Shown: positions 7,896 to 18,341, numbered from the stretch's first letter. The stretch: DNA of 64,000 nt from Candidatus Melainabacteria bacterium (GCA_027451745.1 DAIDIP010000006.1:62001-126000); one strand, 5' to 3'. Notes: a model not told the origin generated them from the sequence alone. Program-made: numbers and translations.

Positions 7896-10323
7896 ATTTT
7901 TCTTAAATCTAATAATACCTATAGCGCTTATCTCCATTATTGCTCTGTCTGCATTTAGTCGAACTATTAATAGTTATTTTTTAGAAGATGATTTTGGTGA
8001 AGTTCTTTATGTCTCTCAAATTTTTGCCGGCGACTGGCAAAAAATAATTACCAACTTCACCGGTAATTACATGGAAATCCCCACTATGAAAGTTTATAGA
8101 CCATGTTTATTACTTTCAATTATGTCCGACTATGCCTTATGGGGAACCAAAGCCTACGGCTATTTTATTACTAATATAGTATTTCTGATTGCCGCCGCAG
8201 TAGCACTATATATGGTGCTTATAGAATTAACCAGATCTTGGTATCGTCCAAGATCGATATTGTTTGCCATTTTTAGTGCGGCATTATTTGCTAGTAGCCC
8301 ACTACATTGTGAATCTATTTCTTTGATGGTTGGACGTGTTGATATTATTTGTGCCTTTTTCTATCTTTTGTCTTTCTGGAGCTTTATTCGTAGGGGCGAT
8401 AGGAACGACACGCTACTAACTATTCTAGGGGTCTTATCTTTCTGGATTGCCATGCTTACAAAAGAAATGGCTATTGGTCTTCCAGTATTGTTAAGTGCTG
8501 CTAGTTTTCTTTTTCCAGATATTTTTATGAAGAAAGCAAAAGCTGATGGGGTGTTCACCAGCGAACAAGTTAAACCTTCCTGGTACCAACGAATCATTCT
8601 TGCACTTACAATATCCTATCCTATATGGTTAAGCTGTTTGGTTTATTTCACCATCCGTTATTTCGCTTTAGGCACAATATTTGGCGGCTATGTAGGCAGT
8701 GTGGGGGCTAGTCAATTTGGCCATATTCTTCAAAAATGGACTGACTTGGATGCCCTTTACAGGGTTATTTTCCCTCTAAGTAAAGCTGTTTTTACCGAAC
8801 AGAATTTTTTCTACTTCACCTTGCTATTGATTTATGCCTCTATTTTTGTATTATTTTTTGCCAAATTGATCATATCCGGAATACCTCGCAAATGGCTTGT
8901 TTTCCTGGGAGTTTGGTCACTCACTACTTTAGCTCCCATCTATCAACTTTGGGGATTAGGGCTTAACTTAGAAGGAGCAAGGTTTTTATTTTTCCTCACC
9001 ATTCCTCTTTCTATATTTCTGCCTTTACTAATCTTTGCTCCCACTCATATGGAAAACGCTATGAGTAATTTAAAAGGCAATATTTTAAACGATATCAATC
9101 TTACCGAGCTAAAAATACTTATCCCCGCCACAGTCTTATTGTGTCTATTAGTCCTGATAGACACAACTGCTACTGCTAAAAACAATATTCCCTGGGTACA
9201 TGCTGGTGCACAAACCAAAGCTTTGTTAGAAGAAGGACAAAAGCTCGCCCAAATTTTACCCGCTAATCAAAAGGCAATTATTTTGGGCATACCAAAAGAA
9301 GTTGATGGTGCCCATGTAGTTTACAATGGTTCGACCTTCAATTTTATTATGTCTCCACCCTTTGCAAAGCAAAGTTATGTGGATAAATTCATTACTTTTG
9401 ATCCTGTTTTGTTTGGTAATGCTGACTTGATAAATACGTCACGATTTAAAGAATGTCTCTCAAAGACAGATATGGCTGGCTGTTATCTATGGCAGACCGA
9501 CAAAAAAACTTTTGAGCCACTCCATCTAATAGTCCCCAAAACGCTATTAATGTCACCTCTAGTATTGTCGTTGCCAAATCCAAAAGAAATAATGCGTCCT
9601 TTTACGTCTGAGCGTGGATTTTGGCATATTGAGTCAGATCACATTGAAATCCTGAACTGTGAAAAGGGTTCAACAATAGTCATATCACCAATAAATATCG
9701 ATCCTTTTCTTTACGATTTGATAGAAATTGAAGCCTCAATAACTCCACCACCGGATGCTAAAAATATTACTGTTTCTTGGTGGTCTAGCCCCACTAGTCC
9801 ACTCCCCACCCAAAATAAAGCTCCTGCAGACTCAGTTGATGGCGAGTATCAAACTTACCGGGTGGCGCTATCCAAACATTGGCGATGGTTTACAAATGGA
9901 CAAATACAACAATTACAAATAGATTTCCCTCCTCTTCAATCAATGTCGATTAAAAATATCCGCTTACTTAATAGCGAAAACACCCTTCCAAAACTGGTTG
10001 TTAAAGATATACAACCCGATAATAGAGGGGTTTATCCGATTGATAAAAATGGCTTTAATTTGGAAGTAAATGCCAATCAAATAAAGGATTGTGCGAGCAT
10101 AAAACTCGAATACTCCAAACCAAACTATTTTTTTGACAGCTTTGATTCTGATGGCGAGGAAGCTGTATTGTCCAGTATTACGAGTCAGGAAACTGTAAAA
10201 AATCTATTATTCAACCCCGACACACTTTCAGGTCCTGGTTATTATCAACTACGCGCTATTGGTTTAGATAAGGATGGTCATTACATTGGCGGCTGGTCTG
10301 ATCCACTCACCATAAAATTCTAA
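7882..10323 (+). CDS. GT-C-like membrane glycosyltransferase with beta-sandwich C-terminal domains
   Basis: The protein has 813 residues. A first helix is followed by the acidic loop motif FLEDDFGE typical of GT-C catalytic sites. The segment HCESISLMVGRVDIICAFFY recalls the TMTC/PMT-like pattern 'H.E.V..I.GRAD'. Hydrophobic segments continue to about residue 440. The region around residues 575-690 (SDHIEILN..., then IQQLQIDFPPLQSMSIKNIR) looks like a galactose-binding-like jelly roll. The last roughly 110 residues look Ig/Fn3-like, ending YYQLRAIGLDKDGHYIGGWS. These domains should lie outside the cytoplasm. It overlaps the upstream gene by 14 bases. Function is inferred from architecture. 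Confidence 0.7.
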   Translation: MKFSRFFLNLIIPIALISIIALSAFSRTINSYFLEDDFGEVLYVSQIFAGDWQKIITNFTGNYMEIPTMKVYRPCLLLSIMSDYALWGTKAYGYFITNIVFLIAAAVALYMVLIELTRSWYRPRSILFAIFSAALFASSPLHCESISLMVGRVDIICAFFYLLSFWSFIRRGDRNDTLLTILGVLSFWIAMLTKEMAIGLPVLLSAASFLFPDIFMKKAKADGVFTSEQVKPSWYQRIILALTISYPIWLSCLVYFTIRYFALGTIFGGYVGSVGASQFGHILQKWTDLDALYRVIFPLSKAVFTEQNFFYFTLLLIYASIFVLFFAKLIISGIPRKWLVFLGVWSLTTLAPIYQLWGLGLNLEGARFLFFLTIPLSIFLPLLIFAPTHMENAMSNLKGNILNDINLTELKILIPATVLLCLLVLIDTTATAKNNIPWVHAGAQTKALLEEGQKLAQILPANQKAIILGIPKEVDGAHVVYNGSTFNFIMSPPFAKQSYVDKFITFDPVLFGNADLINTSRFKECLSKTDMAGCYLWQTDKKTFEPLHLIVPKTLLMSPLVLSLPNPKEIMRPFTSERGFWHIESDHIEILNCEKGSTIVISPINIDPFLYDLIEIEASITPPPDAKNITVSWWSSPTSPLPTQNKAPADSVDGEYQTYRVALSKHWRWFTNGQIQQLQIDFPPLQSMSIKNIRLLNSENTLPKLVVKDIQPDNRGVYPIDKNGFNLEVNANQIKDCASIKLEYSKPNYFFDSFDSDGEEAVLSSITSQETVKNLLFNPDTLSGPGYYQLRAIGLDKDGHYIGGWSDPLTIKF

Positions 10324-10404
10324 CAAAATCAATCTTCTCTACTTTAATTCTTCCTTTTATATGCTAGACTGCACATTTAATAACCCGTTAAGTATCTTAG
10401 AATT

Positions 10405-11358
10405 ATGAAAGCTTTAGTTATAGGCGGCAATGGCTTTATTGGCACCCATTTAGTATCAGCGCTAAAGGCTGAAGGTGTCAGAGTACGCGTCTTTGACCGC
10501 TATCCAAGTAAAATTGCTGAACCTGATCCAACAGTTGAATACATTGTTGGAGACCTGGGCAATCACGGTGCTTTGAATGAAATAGTAAATGGTATGGATT
10601 GGGTATTTCACCTTGCTTATACCACTTTACCTAAAACTTCTAATGACGATCCTGTTTACGATGTGCGTTCCAATTTGATTGATACCATTCAACTTTTGCA
10701 AGAATGCAACAATTTTGGAGTAAAGAAGTTTGTTTTTGTTTCGTCCGGTGGCACCGTATATGGTGTACCGCAAACAGTGCCTATAAAAGAAGATCACCCC
10801 ACTGATCCTATTTGCTCTTACGGCATTACAAAATTAGCAATTGAAAAATATCTCCAGCTTTTTTACCACTTGCACAATCTGGATTACGTCGTGCTTCGAC
10901 TATCCAATCCTTATGGTCCTGGACAAAATCCTAATGCTCGTCAAGGAGCAATAGGTGTGTTTTTAGGTCGGATTGCCCAGGGAGAAGCAATTGAAATCTG
11001 GGGCGATGGAAAAGTAGTAAGAGACTATGTTTATATTGATGATGCTGTGAATGCCTTTGTCAAGGCTGCTCAATACAAAGCCGCTCAGCATGATCCTCGA
11101 ATTTTCAACATAGGCTCAGGAGAAGGTCATTCTATCAACGAAATCATAGACTCTGTCCGGGACGCAATAGATAGTCCCGTTAAGTCAAAATATTTGCCCT
11201 CACGCGATCTGGATGTACCAAAAAACGTTCTAGATATATCTCTAGCTCAACAAAAATTAGATTGGTATCCAACTGTTGACTTATCAGATGGAATTTCTCG
11301 CTCATGGCAATGGATAAAATCTTTAGACCTAACAAAACATGAAACAGCAACTGCTTAG
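10405..11358 (+). CDS. NAD-dependent sugar-nucleotide epimerase/dehydratase (extended SDR)
   Basis: This is a cytoplasmic extended short-chain dehydrogenase/reductase of 317 residues, close to the UDP-glucose 4-epimerase group. It has the NAD-binding GGNGFIGTHL at the N-terminus, the SSGGTVYG strand with catalytic Ser/Thr, the YGITK catalytic Tyr-Lys pair, and SNPYGPGQNP and VYIDDAVNAF in the substrate region. It probably supplies a modified UDP- or dTDP-hexose to the adjacent transferases. No clear ribosome binding site precedes the ATG. Its last 20 bases overlap the start of the next membrane protein. The exact sugar cannot be read from the sequence. Confidence 0.88.
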   Translation: MKALVIGGNGFIGTHLVSALKAEGVRVRVFDRYPSKIAEPDPTVEYIVGDLGNHGALNEIVNGMDWVFHLAYTTLPKTSNDDPVYDVRSNLIDTIQLLQECNNFGVKKFVFVSSGGTVYGVPQTVPIKEDHPTDPICSYGITKLAIEKYLQLFYHLHNLDYVVLRLSNPYGPGQNPNARQGAIGVFLGRIAQGEAIEIWGDGKVVRDYVYIDDAVNAFVKAAQYKAAQHDPRIFNIGSGEGHSINEIIDSVRDAIDSPVKSKYLPSRDLDVPKNVLDISLAQQKLDWYPTVDLSDGISRSWQWIKSLDLTKHETATA

Positions 11359-13063
11359 CAATCGCCTCATACCAATTTGGCTCATTTGTGCTTACTTTTT
11401 ACTCATCGCATTATTTGTTTCATTAAGCGGTAATTTTCCTTTGAACGATGATTGGGCTTACGCTGAAGGAGTAAGAATATTTCTTAAGAACGGAAAATTG
11501 CTCCTGCCAGTAGTTTGTGCTCCTAGCTTTACTCATGTTTTTTTAGGCGTTGCCTTTTGCAAACTATTTGGCTTTTCTTATGTAGTGTTGCGCTCCATGG
11601 TTTTTGTAATCGGACTCATTGGCAGCATTGTTTTTTATATTACGCTACGCGAGATAGGCACTCATCGCAATGCTGCTATCTTTTGTTCTTTGTTATATGC
11701 CTCTAACCCGCTAATGGTCAATCTGTATTTTTCCTTCATGTCCGATGTAACGTCTACTACCCTCATTATCATTTACCTGTTTATCCTGTTCCGGGCAATA
11801 AAAAAGAATTCTTTAGAACTTGCTATTTTGTCTATTGTTCTGTTTGCTCTTGCTATTGGAGCAAGACAATCGGTAGTGATTTTTACGCCTTGTAATTTAG
11901 CACTGCTGTCAATACAGACAAAGAATCGCGGACTGTTATATTCAATTTTAGCCGCATCATTGGTAATACCAATTTTGTGTTATATAAGCACAGATTATTG
12001 GCTTACTCATAGAGTTTATGCTATACGAGACTATGCCGACGTTAAACAAGGACACGCACAATTCGTAAGGGAAGCCTTTTGCAGCCCTCTCACATGGCTT
12101 TATAAAGTCCTTGTTGGTTTAGGCCAAACAACATGTTATATGGGGCTATTTTGTCTGCCCATACTCTTGTCATTCATTTTAAGAAGCAAAAGATTAATTA
12201 GCAAATACATAAGTCAATTGTGGGTTTGGATTTTATTAGCAGCTTGCACCATATTCATCAGTGTAAAAGAACTTGCACTTACACAGCATAAATTGATGCC
12301 TTTCAATCAAAACCTATTGCGCTTGCCTATGGTATGCGCTCTTACCATTATGGGTTTGAACATGCCGCTGCTTTCAAATAAAAATCTAAGATGGGTGACT
12401 ATCATTTCTTTTATATTAGCTTTTGTATTAGTGACCATAATCGGCTCGCTTGTTTCATCATTAGTCGCAGCTAGCAAGAAATTTATAAATACGAACGCAT
12501 CTAAAAAATCTGCTGCATCAATTTTTTCAAAGAGGTTAGCTATTACCTGGATTTGTGTTATCACCGTATTGGTATCATTGGGATTTTCGGTCACAGAAAC
12601 AATAGTTCGCTGCACAGACCGTTATTATATGATTGGGTTTGCTCCCTTAATTTTAGCCTTAGCCTGGCTCTCCCGCCGCGTGCAAGTAAAAGTAGTCCAT
12701 CCTCTATCTATACTAACTCTAGTACTCATAGCCATTTATGGAGCATGTGCAGCACAAGATTATTTAGGCTGGAATCGAGCCAGGTGGCTCGGCTTGGAGC
12801 AGCTTGAGGCTCAAGGAATCCCCTCCTCAGACATCGACGGTGGATACGAATACAACACTGTGCGTGATATGAAAATATACGACAGCACTAATCATGGCAC
12901 CGCACCTCAAAATAAATGGCGCTGGTGGGCAATAAAAGGAGAAAAATACATCGTAAGTTTTTCTCCTATCCCTAATTACAAAATTATCGGTCATCTTCCC
13001 TACTGGAGCGCATTAACCTTCTCCAAATTAGAAGTCTTAATTTTGCAGCGTGAAAGCAACTAA
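11339..13063 (+). CDS. GT39-like membrane glycosyltransferase
   Basis: The protein has 574 residues and about eleven hydrophobic segments. The first extracytoplasmic loop holds GNFPLNDDWAYAEGVRIF, with the Asp-Asp pair common to GT39-like GT-C enzymes. A large loop near residues 185-245 and a short soluble C-terminus (RWWAIKGEKYIVSFSPIPNY) follow. It lacks the long C-terminal domain of the two GT-C proteins upstream. The ATG at 11339 lies inside the epimerase gene, so expression is probably coupled to it. The role in glycan assembly is inferred from its neighbours. Confidence 0.72.
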   Translation: MKQQLLSNRLIPIWLICAYFLLIALFVSLSGNFPLNDDWAYAEGVRIFLKNGKLLLPVVCAPSFTHVFLGVAFCKLFGFSYVVLRSMVFVIGLIGSIVFYITLREIGTHRNAAIFCSLLYASNPLMVNLYFSFMSDVTSTTLIIIYLFILFRAIKKNSLELAILSIVLFALAIGARQSVVIFTPCNLALLSIQTKNRGLLYSILAASLVIPILCYISTDYWLTHRVYAIRDYADVKQGHAQFVREAFCSPLTWLYKVLVGLGQTTCYMGLFCLPILLSFILRSKRLISKYISQLWVWILLAACTIFISVKELALTQHKLMPFNQNLLRLPMVCALTIMGLNMPLLSNKNLRWVTIISFILAFVLVTIIGSLVSSLVAASKKFINTNASKKSAASIFSKRLAITWICVITVLVSLGFSVTETIVRCTDRYYMIGFAPLILALAWLSRRVQVKVVHPLSILTLVLIAIYGACAAQDYLGWNRARWLGLEQLEAQGIPSSDIDGGYEYNTVRDMKIYDSTNHGTAPQNKWRWWAIKGEKYIVSFSPIPNYKIIGHLPYWSALTFSKLEVLILQRESN

Positions 13064-13300
13064 TAAAAGCATGTATCCATTAGATATCACTTATGCAAAG
13101 TTTCGAAAACTATTATGGCGCGACTCAAGAACCAAATAAACTCGGCTCCGCAGACACAAAACAGCAGGATTAGTAGTAATTTATACACCTCCGCTTGCAT
13201 GTCATCTTGAAATCCAGGATGATAATCGCAATTTCCAATAGAGATACTGTCTCTTTGCTACCGGTATTCGATTTTCACAAATTACAGATAGGGATAAAAC

Positions 13301-14377
13301 ATGAATAAACCCATGCTTTCAATCGTGGTAGCTGTCTACAACGAAAGCACATATAATCTTCAGGCTGTTATTGAGCGCTTGAATAAAGTATTTTCTCCTT
13401 TAAACTTTTCCTATGAAGTAGTTTTTGTCAACGACGGCAGCAGAGAAGAAACCAGCAATTCGCTAAACGAATTATGCCAGCAACACGACTATATAAAGCT
13501 TGTCAGTTTATCAAGAAATTTTGGTCAACAAGCAGCTATTTCTGCCGGAATGGATTTTGCCTCTGGACAGGCAATTGTTAATATAGATTCTGACCTTCAA
13601 GATCCTCCAGAACTGATACCAGATATGGTGCGGCTCTGGCAAAGTGGTTTCCACGTTGTCTATGCAAAGCGATCTTCACGAAAAGATAAACTTCTAAAGC
13701 GCTTCACCGCTTTTCTTTTTTACAGACTTATGTCAGCTGTTTCTTCTATCGAGATTCCACAAGATACAGGCGAATTCAGATTGATTGATCGTAAAGTTGC
13801 AAAAGCCTTACAGCAACTGCCTGAACGCACTAGATATATTAGAGGTCTAATTCCATGGCTCGGTTTTAAACAAACAACTATTCCAGTCGATCGCGGCGCT
13901 AGACAGCACGGAGAAAGCACGTACACAGTACGTAAACTTATAGCCCTGGCGATTGATGGCATGCTTTGCTTCAGCTACGCTCCTTTGTATGCCATTATAG
14001 CTTTTGGACTATTATCTATTTTTGCTTCTATTAGTGTTCCAATCATTTCAAACACGTTTTTTCCAAATAATCACCCACATCTGGTGTTGTTAATTGGTGG
14101 AATTGTGTTTTTATTTGGATTGCAATTTCTGTTGCTTGGCATAGTAACCCTTTATATAGCTAAGATTTTTGATGAAGTTAGAGGCCGCCCTATATATATC
14201 GTTTCTGAAATAGCCGGACGTCCTTTTGAGATTAACAAGCGCTCCAATAAGCGAACTGCTACAAATCAAAAAGAAGAATTTGCCTTTGCTGAATTTGATG
14301 CAGATCCCAAATCTCTCTTTTCTTATTCAGAAAAAATTGATTACATGATCCAACCAGACATGGATCAAACTTCCTAG
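13301..14377 (+). CDS. polyprenyl-phosphate glycosyltransferase, DPM/GtrB-like GT2
   Basis: This GT2 enzyme of 358 residues likely loads a sugar onto undecaprenyl phosphate at the inner face of the membrane, making donor for the GT-C enzymes around it. Visible motifs are VVAVYNES, the VNDGS nucleotide-binding loop, DSDLQDPPELIPDM with the metal-binding DSD, and QDTGEFRLIDRKV. Two hydrophobic helices near residues 230-290 anchor it, as in GtrB and related proteins, and about 65 hydrophilic residues follow. AGGGAT lies in good position before the ATG. It follows a 237-base gap, so it may have its own promoter. Confidence 0.88.
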   Translation: MNKPMLSIVVAVYNESTYNLQAVIERLNKVFSPLNFSYEVVFVNDGSREETSNSLNELCQQHDYIKLVSLSRNFGQQAAISAGMDFASGQAIVNIDSDLQDPPELIPDMVRLWQSGFHVVYAKRSSRKDKLLKRFTAFLFYRLMSAVSSIEIPQDTGEFRLIDRKVAKALQQLPERTRYIRGLIPWLGFKQTTIPVDRGARQHGESTYTVRKLIALAIDGMLCFSYAPLYAIIAFGLLSIFASISVPIISNTFFPNNHPHLVLLIGGIVFLFGLQFLLLGIVTLYIAKIFDEVRGRPIYIVSEIAGRPFEINKRSNKRTATNQKEEFAFAEFDADPKSLFSYSEKIDYMIQPDMDQTS

Positions 14378-14407
14378 ACTCCAAATTCGTATAATACAAG
14401 AGGAATA

Positions 14408-17263
14408 ATGGACTGGGTAACCCGGCTATCCGAGCGGCAAAAGGACAGGCTCTGCATTTCTGCGATCATCGGTATTCTGTTAGTTCGCTTTTTTCAACCA
14501 ATATTTTTGGGTAAATCAATATCCAAGTTTTTCTTGGTAGCTCATTGGGATTCTTTATTATATTCCCTTAAAAACGGTCAGGGCTTGGGCATGGACCCGT
14601 CTCTAGTGCAATTGTTCATTCCTTATAGATTTCTTGTTGCGGAGTATTGGCATCACGGACTTCCTCTGTGGAATCAATGGAGTGGCTTTGGCATGCCTTT
14701 GCTAGCGGATCCTCAATCATTAGTATTTTCACCTCTATTTGTTTTTTTCTGTTTGCATCCCAGTATGCACATCTGGGATCTCATTCTTATCGTTCAGCTT
14801 GCTGTAGCAGTCATATCCACATACTTTCTTTGTAAAGAACTAGAATTGAATTTTGCTGCCGGCTTAGTTTCATCTCTGCTATTTATTTTTAATCCCTGGC
14901 TGTTATGGCAGATCGAATTACTGGGAACTGGGACTTGCCTGGTACCGTTTGTATTTCTATTTTTTTGTAAGATGGCAAAAAAAGGTTCTTTTGGAAATAT
15001 TGCACTTGCCGGAATTGCTGCTGCAATAGATGTTTTATCAGCTCACCCAGAAATTTCTTTTACAACTATATTTTTTGCTTGCATATTTACTTGCTTAACC
15101 ACATATTACAACGATCGCCAGCATCATTCTCTTCTTTCAATACTTCACTCAACTATGAGTCGCATCTTTCTTGCCGGATTAATAGCCTTTGGACTGAGTG
15201 CGCCGGTGTTTATTCCTTTTCTTGAATATGCACACAATGCCGAGTCTTACAAGTTAGAGACTATAGCGTCCGCAGGACTATCATGGCAGGCAATTTTTGC
15301 CAATTATCTATTTCCTTTTCAACCTAAAGCAAGTTTATTCTTCGGAGCACTTTCTTTGTGGGGAGTCTTAGCATTATTGTATTTTGCCAATAATTTGAAA
15401 CGGTTTGCCCATCCCATAATTATTTGTCTACTCATAAGTATAGTTGGCGTAGTCAGGCCCTACCCATTTGAGTTGCTTTTTAAAATTCCACCCTTTTCTA
15501 TGACTTATGCTACCTACTGGATGCCTGAATATTTCCTTTTTGTTTGCATAGCTAGCGGATTAGGTTGTAGCTACTTGATTGACAAATGCTTCAATGACAA
15601 ATTCTCTCTAACATCCAAACAAACACAAGTCTTTGTCCTTAGTGGCTTAATACTGCTAACAATGCCGCTTCTCTATTTTCTCTGGCATAACAATACTGAG
15701 GCTATTCAATTTGACAAAACATTTGAACCTTCACAGTTCAATTGGAAAATATGGATATTTAATACCTCTAGTACGCTAATCGCCCTCTTTGTGTTATTGT
15801 CCGCTACTAACAAATCAAAAAAATGGAAATCTTTTGCCTCCACTATCTTTTTGATATTGGGTTTTTCGAGTCTAGCTTTAGCCTCGTCAAAATCTCTAAT
15901 CATCAGGCCTTCTTTTCAATATCCTAAAACTCTACGTTTAAGTGAGTTCAATGGGTGTGCAGATAGGTTCATGTCCATCGGAAATCACCTGCTGAAACCA
16001 AACACAAACTTGATCTACAGGTTACCTTTATTACAGGTCTTGAATCCTATTTTTCCAAAAGGGTTTATTGCTTTTACTAAAGCCTGTGGGGCAGAGACTG
16101 ATCAATACACACAAATTTTTTCTCCAATAATCAGTCCATTGCTCAAGATCGCTGGTGTCAATAAAATTCTTTCCGAACAACCCATACTTGATCGTTCACT
16201 TTTAAATAACCTCCCAATATACAACTATAAACAGAAGCAAGCTCTCTCTCAAACTCAAATAAACTACACAGACCTAGTAAGTCTTCGCGGTATCAAGCTT
16301 CTATTAGATAATAGAACCAATGCTCTTTATTTTTACAGCAAAGCTTTGTCGTCCTTATCAAACGCAGAAACATCGCATCTTTTACTTTCCATTGAAGACT
16401 CAAAAGGCAATTCAGTTTGCTATATTGAACCGCAAGCAATTGTTAGCAACCCTAAAGAACAAGAAATACTTGCCTCAGGACTAATACCAAAAGATCTTAA
16501 ACATTGGGCAGTATCGTTGCGAATTATGAGGGATAAAGATTGTTCTATTGTCGCTCCTGAACATTTACCATTTGGAAGATTACGCTCTAATAATTCTTGG
16601 TTAATATCTAACTCAGGTGAATCAGGTCGTTTCATTAGAATAGACAATGACCGTTTCAAACTTACTAAACAAGAGGGCAGTCTGCTAGAATACGAGGACA
16701 CCAAAGCATTTAACCGACATTTCTTTGTCAATAAAGTAGTTTGGGTGAAAAACAAAGAAGGTGTTCTTTCATTTCTAACCGCTCACCCAAATGAATTACA
16801 AAATGTCGCTGTTCTAGAAAGCAAAGAACAAACATCCTTTTATAAATCCCTTCAGAGTGTGGTCCCTGACCAATCAACAAACACATTATCTAAATTAACT
16901 GGCAAAGCACCGTCTATCGTATTCGATCAATCTGCCTCAGTATTCAGAACCGAAAATGCCGATCTGAGTTCTGTATTCCAAAGCAGCACCGATTTTTCGC
17001 TAAAAGTTAGTGCTAACAACCCTGCTCTGCTCATATCATCCAATATTTATTATCCTGGCTGGAAAGTTTTTATAGACAATAAAGAATCAAAAATTTTCTG
17101 CGCTGACTATCTCTTTCGTGCTGTCATCATCCCATCTGGACAACACATAATAAGATTTATTTATCAACCACTAAGCTTTACACTTGGTATTTTATTTTTC
17201 GTGCTTACGGCAATAATATTACTTATATTAACTATCAGACAGACAGTAATAAGGCAAACTTGA
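14408..17263 (+). CDS. YfhO-family membrane protein (putative GT-C glycosyltransferase)
   Basis: The 951 residues have the YfhO signature at both ends. Near the N-terminus is GLPLWNQWSGFGMPLLADPQ after an Asp-containing loop. At the C-terminus is YYPGWKVFIDNKESKIFCAD followed by VIIPSGQHIIRFIYQP and a last membrane helix. YfhO proteins glycosylate lipoteichoic acid in Firmicutes and are widespread GT-C-like proteins of uncertain substrate elsewhere. About twelve helices fill the first half, and roughly 400 extracytoplasmic residues precede the final helix. AAGAGGAA precedes the ATG. The stop overlaps the next start as TGATG, so the two are translationally coupled. Confidence 0.85.
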   Translation: MDWVTRLSERQKDRLCISAIIGILLVRFFQPIFLGKSISKFFLVAHWDSLLYSLKNGQGLGMDPSLVQLFIPYRFLVAEYWHHGLPLWNQWSGFGMPLLADPQSLVFSPLFVFFCLHPSMHIWDLILIVQLAVAVISTYFLCKELELNFAAGLVSSLLFIFNPWLLWQIELLGTGTCLVPFVFLFFCKMAKKGSFGNIALAGIAAAIDVLSAHPEISFTTIFFACIFTCLTTYYNDRQHHSLLSILHSTMSRIFLAGLIAFGLSAPVFIPFLEYAHNAESYKLETIASAGLSWQAIFANYLFPFQPKASLFFGALSLWGVLALLYFANNLKRFAHPIIICLLISIVGVVRPYPFELLFKIPPFSMTYATYWMPEYFLFVCIASGLGCSYLIDKCFNDKFSLTSKQTQVFVLSGLILLTMPLLYFLWHNNTEAIQFDKTFEPSQFNWKIWIFNTSSTLIALFVLLSATNKSKKWKSFASTIFLILGFSSLALASSKSLIIRPSFQYPKTLRLSEFNGCADRFMSIGNHLLKPNTNLIYRLPLLQVLNPIFPKGFIAFTKACGAETDQYTQIFSPIISPLLKIAGVNKILSEQPILDRSLLNNLPIYNYKQKQALSQTQINYTDLVSLRGIKLLLDNRTNALYFYSKALSSLSNAETSHLLLSIEDSKGNSVCYIEPQAIVSNPKEQEILASGLIPKDLKHWAVSLRIMRDKDCSIVAPEHLPFGRLRSNNSWLISNSGESGRFIRIDNDRFKLTKQEGSLLEYEDTKAFNRHFFVNKVVWVKNKEGVLSFLTAHPNELQNVAVLESKEQTSFYKSLQSVVPDQSTNTLSKLTGKAPSIVFDQSASVFRTENADLSSVFQSSTDFSLKVSANNPALLISSNIYYPGWKVFIDNKESKIFCADYLFRAVIIPSGQHIIRFIYQPLSFTLGILFFVLTAIILLILTIRQTVIRQT

Positions 17264-18321
17264 TGAAATTTATCGATACTGCAGTCCATTTTATTCACAA
17301 ATATTTTATCTGGATTTTATTACTATCCTATATAGCCGCTACTCTAGCGCCCAAAGCGGGATTATTCCTTCGTGATTTATCAATTGCTCACATAACAATG
17401 TCTGGCACTTCTTCTCTCAATATAAGTCCTTCGTTATTGATGTTGTCTTTTCTTCTTCTTAACGCCGGGCTTGGCATTAAAGTACAAGAAATCAAAGATC
17501 TACTCCTTAAACCCAAATTAGCCATAATTGGTTTTCTAGCTAATGTTTTTTTTCCCATCTTGCTAATTTTTCTGTTAAAAGTCATTCTAGGACTGTGGCA
17601 TAATCAAGACGAATTACAAAATTTACTTACCGGACTAGCTCTTATAGTAGCTATGCCCATAGCTGGATCATCAACTGCGTGGTCTCAGAATGCCAATGGA
17701 AATCTTTCTTTGAGCTTAGGGCTTGTCCTACTATCAACTATTTTCAGCCCCCTTATAACCCCAATTGTTTTGCATTTATTTAGTTTTCTGACCACAGGAG
17801 ATTATTCCGAAGACCTACAGGAACTCGCCCGAGATGGAGCTAATATTTTTATGTGCTTTACTGTTGTAGCGCCTTCTTTATTGGGAATTGTTCTTCATTT
17901 CTTTCTTGGTGACAGAAGAATTTCCGGTATCAAACCTGTTCTAAAACTTATAAATTTCGTTGTTCTGCTTGTCCTTAATTACTCAAACGCTGCCACTTCC
18001 CTACCACAAGCTTTAGGCAAGCCAGACACAGACTACCTTGGTTTTATTTTAGTAATAACTACTTTATTATGTACTGCTGCCTTTGGTTCTGGCTGGTTAA
18101 TCAGTAAGATTTTTAGAACCAACAAATCAGATAAGGCTGCTTTGATGTTTGGCTTAGGTATGAACAACAATGGCACAGGACTTGTTTTTGCCGCGTCTAC
18201 TCTTTCTGATCATCCAGCAGTTTTACTACCAATAGTATTCTATACTCTTATTCAACAGACTATAGCTGCTATAGTTGACCGGATATATTTTCAAAACGAA
18301 TCAGCAAACACAAGCAGTTAA
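17263..18321 (+). CDS. BASS-family (bile acid:sodium symporter-like) transporter
   Basis: This polytopic protein of about 352 residues has nine to ten hydrophobic segments. It carries the pattern of the bile acid/sodium symporter superfamily: LLNAGLGIKVQEIKDLLLKP near the first helices, then AMPIAGSSTAWSQNANGN and GLGMNNNGTGLVFAA in the two halves that build the ion site. Bacterial members move organic anions such as pantoate or pyruvate with sodium; the substrate here is unknown. I prefer ATG at 17263, which overlaps the YfhO stop (TGATG), over the TTG at 17260. Its place at the end of the glycan run may be coincidental or it may feed a precursor. Confidence 0.8.
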   Translation: MKFIDTAVHFIHKYFIWILLLSYIAATLAPKAGLFLRDLSIAHITMSGTSSLNISPSLLMLSFLLLNAGLGIKVQEIKDLLLKPKLAIIGFLANVFFPILLIFLLKVILGLWHNQDELQNLLTGLALIVAMPIAGSSTAWSQNANGNLSLSLGLVLLSTIFSPLITPIVLHLFSFLTTGDYSEDLQELARDGANIFMCFTVVAPSLLGIVLHFFLGDRRISGIKPVLKLINFVVLLVLNYSNAATSLPQALGKPDTDYLGFILVITTLLCTAAFGSGWLISKIFRTNKSDKAALMFGLGMNNNGTGLVFAASTLSDHPAVLLPIVFYTLIQQTIAAIVDRIYFQNESANTSS

Positions 18322-18341
18322 AAATCCATAAAAATCATCTT

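Noticed and set aside
13093-13173. A 26-codon ORF starting ATG in the gap before the GT2 gene.
   Set aside because: No ribosome binding site, no recognisable features, and ORFs this short are expected by chance.
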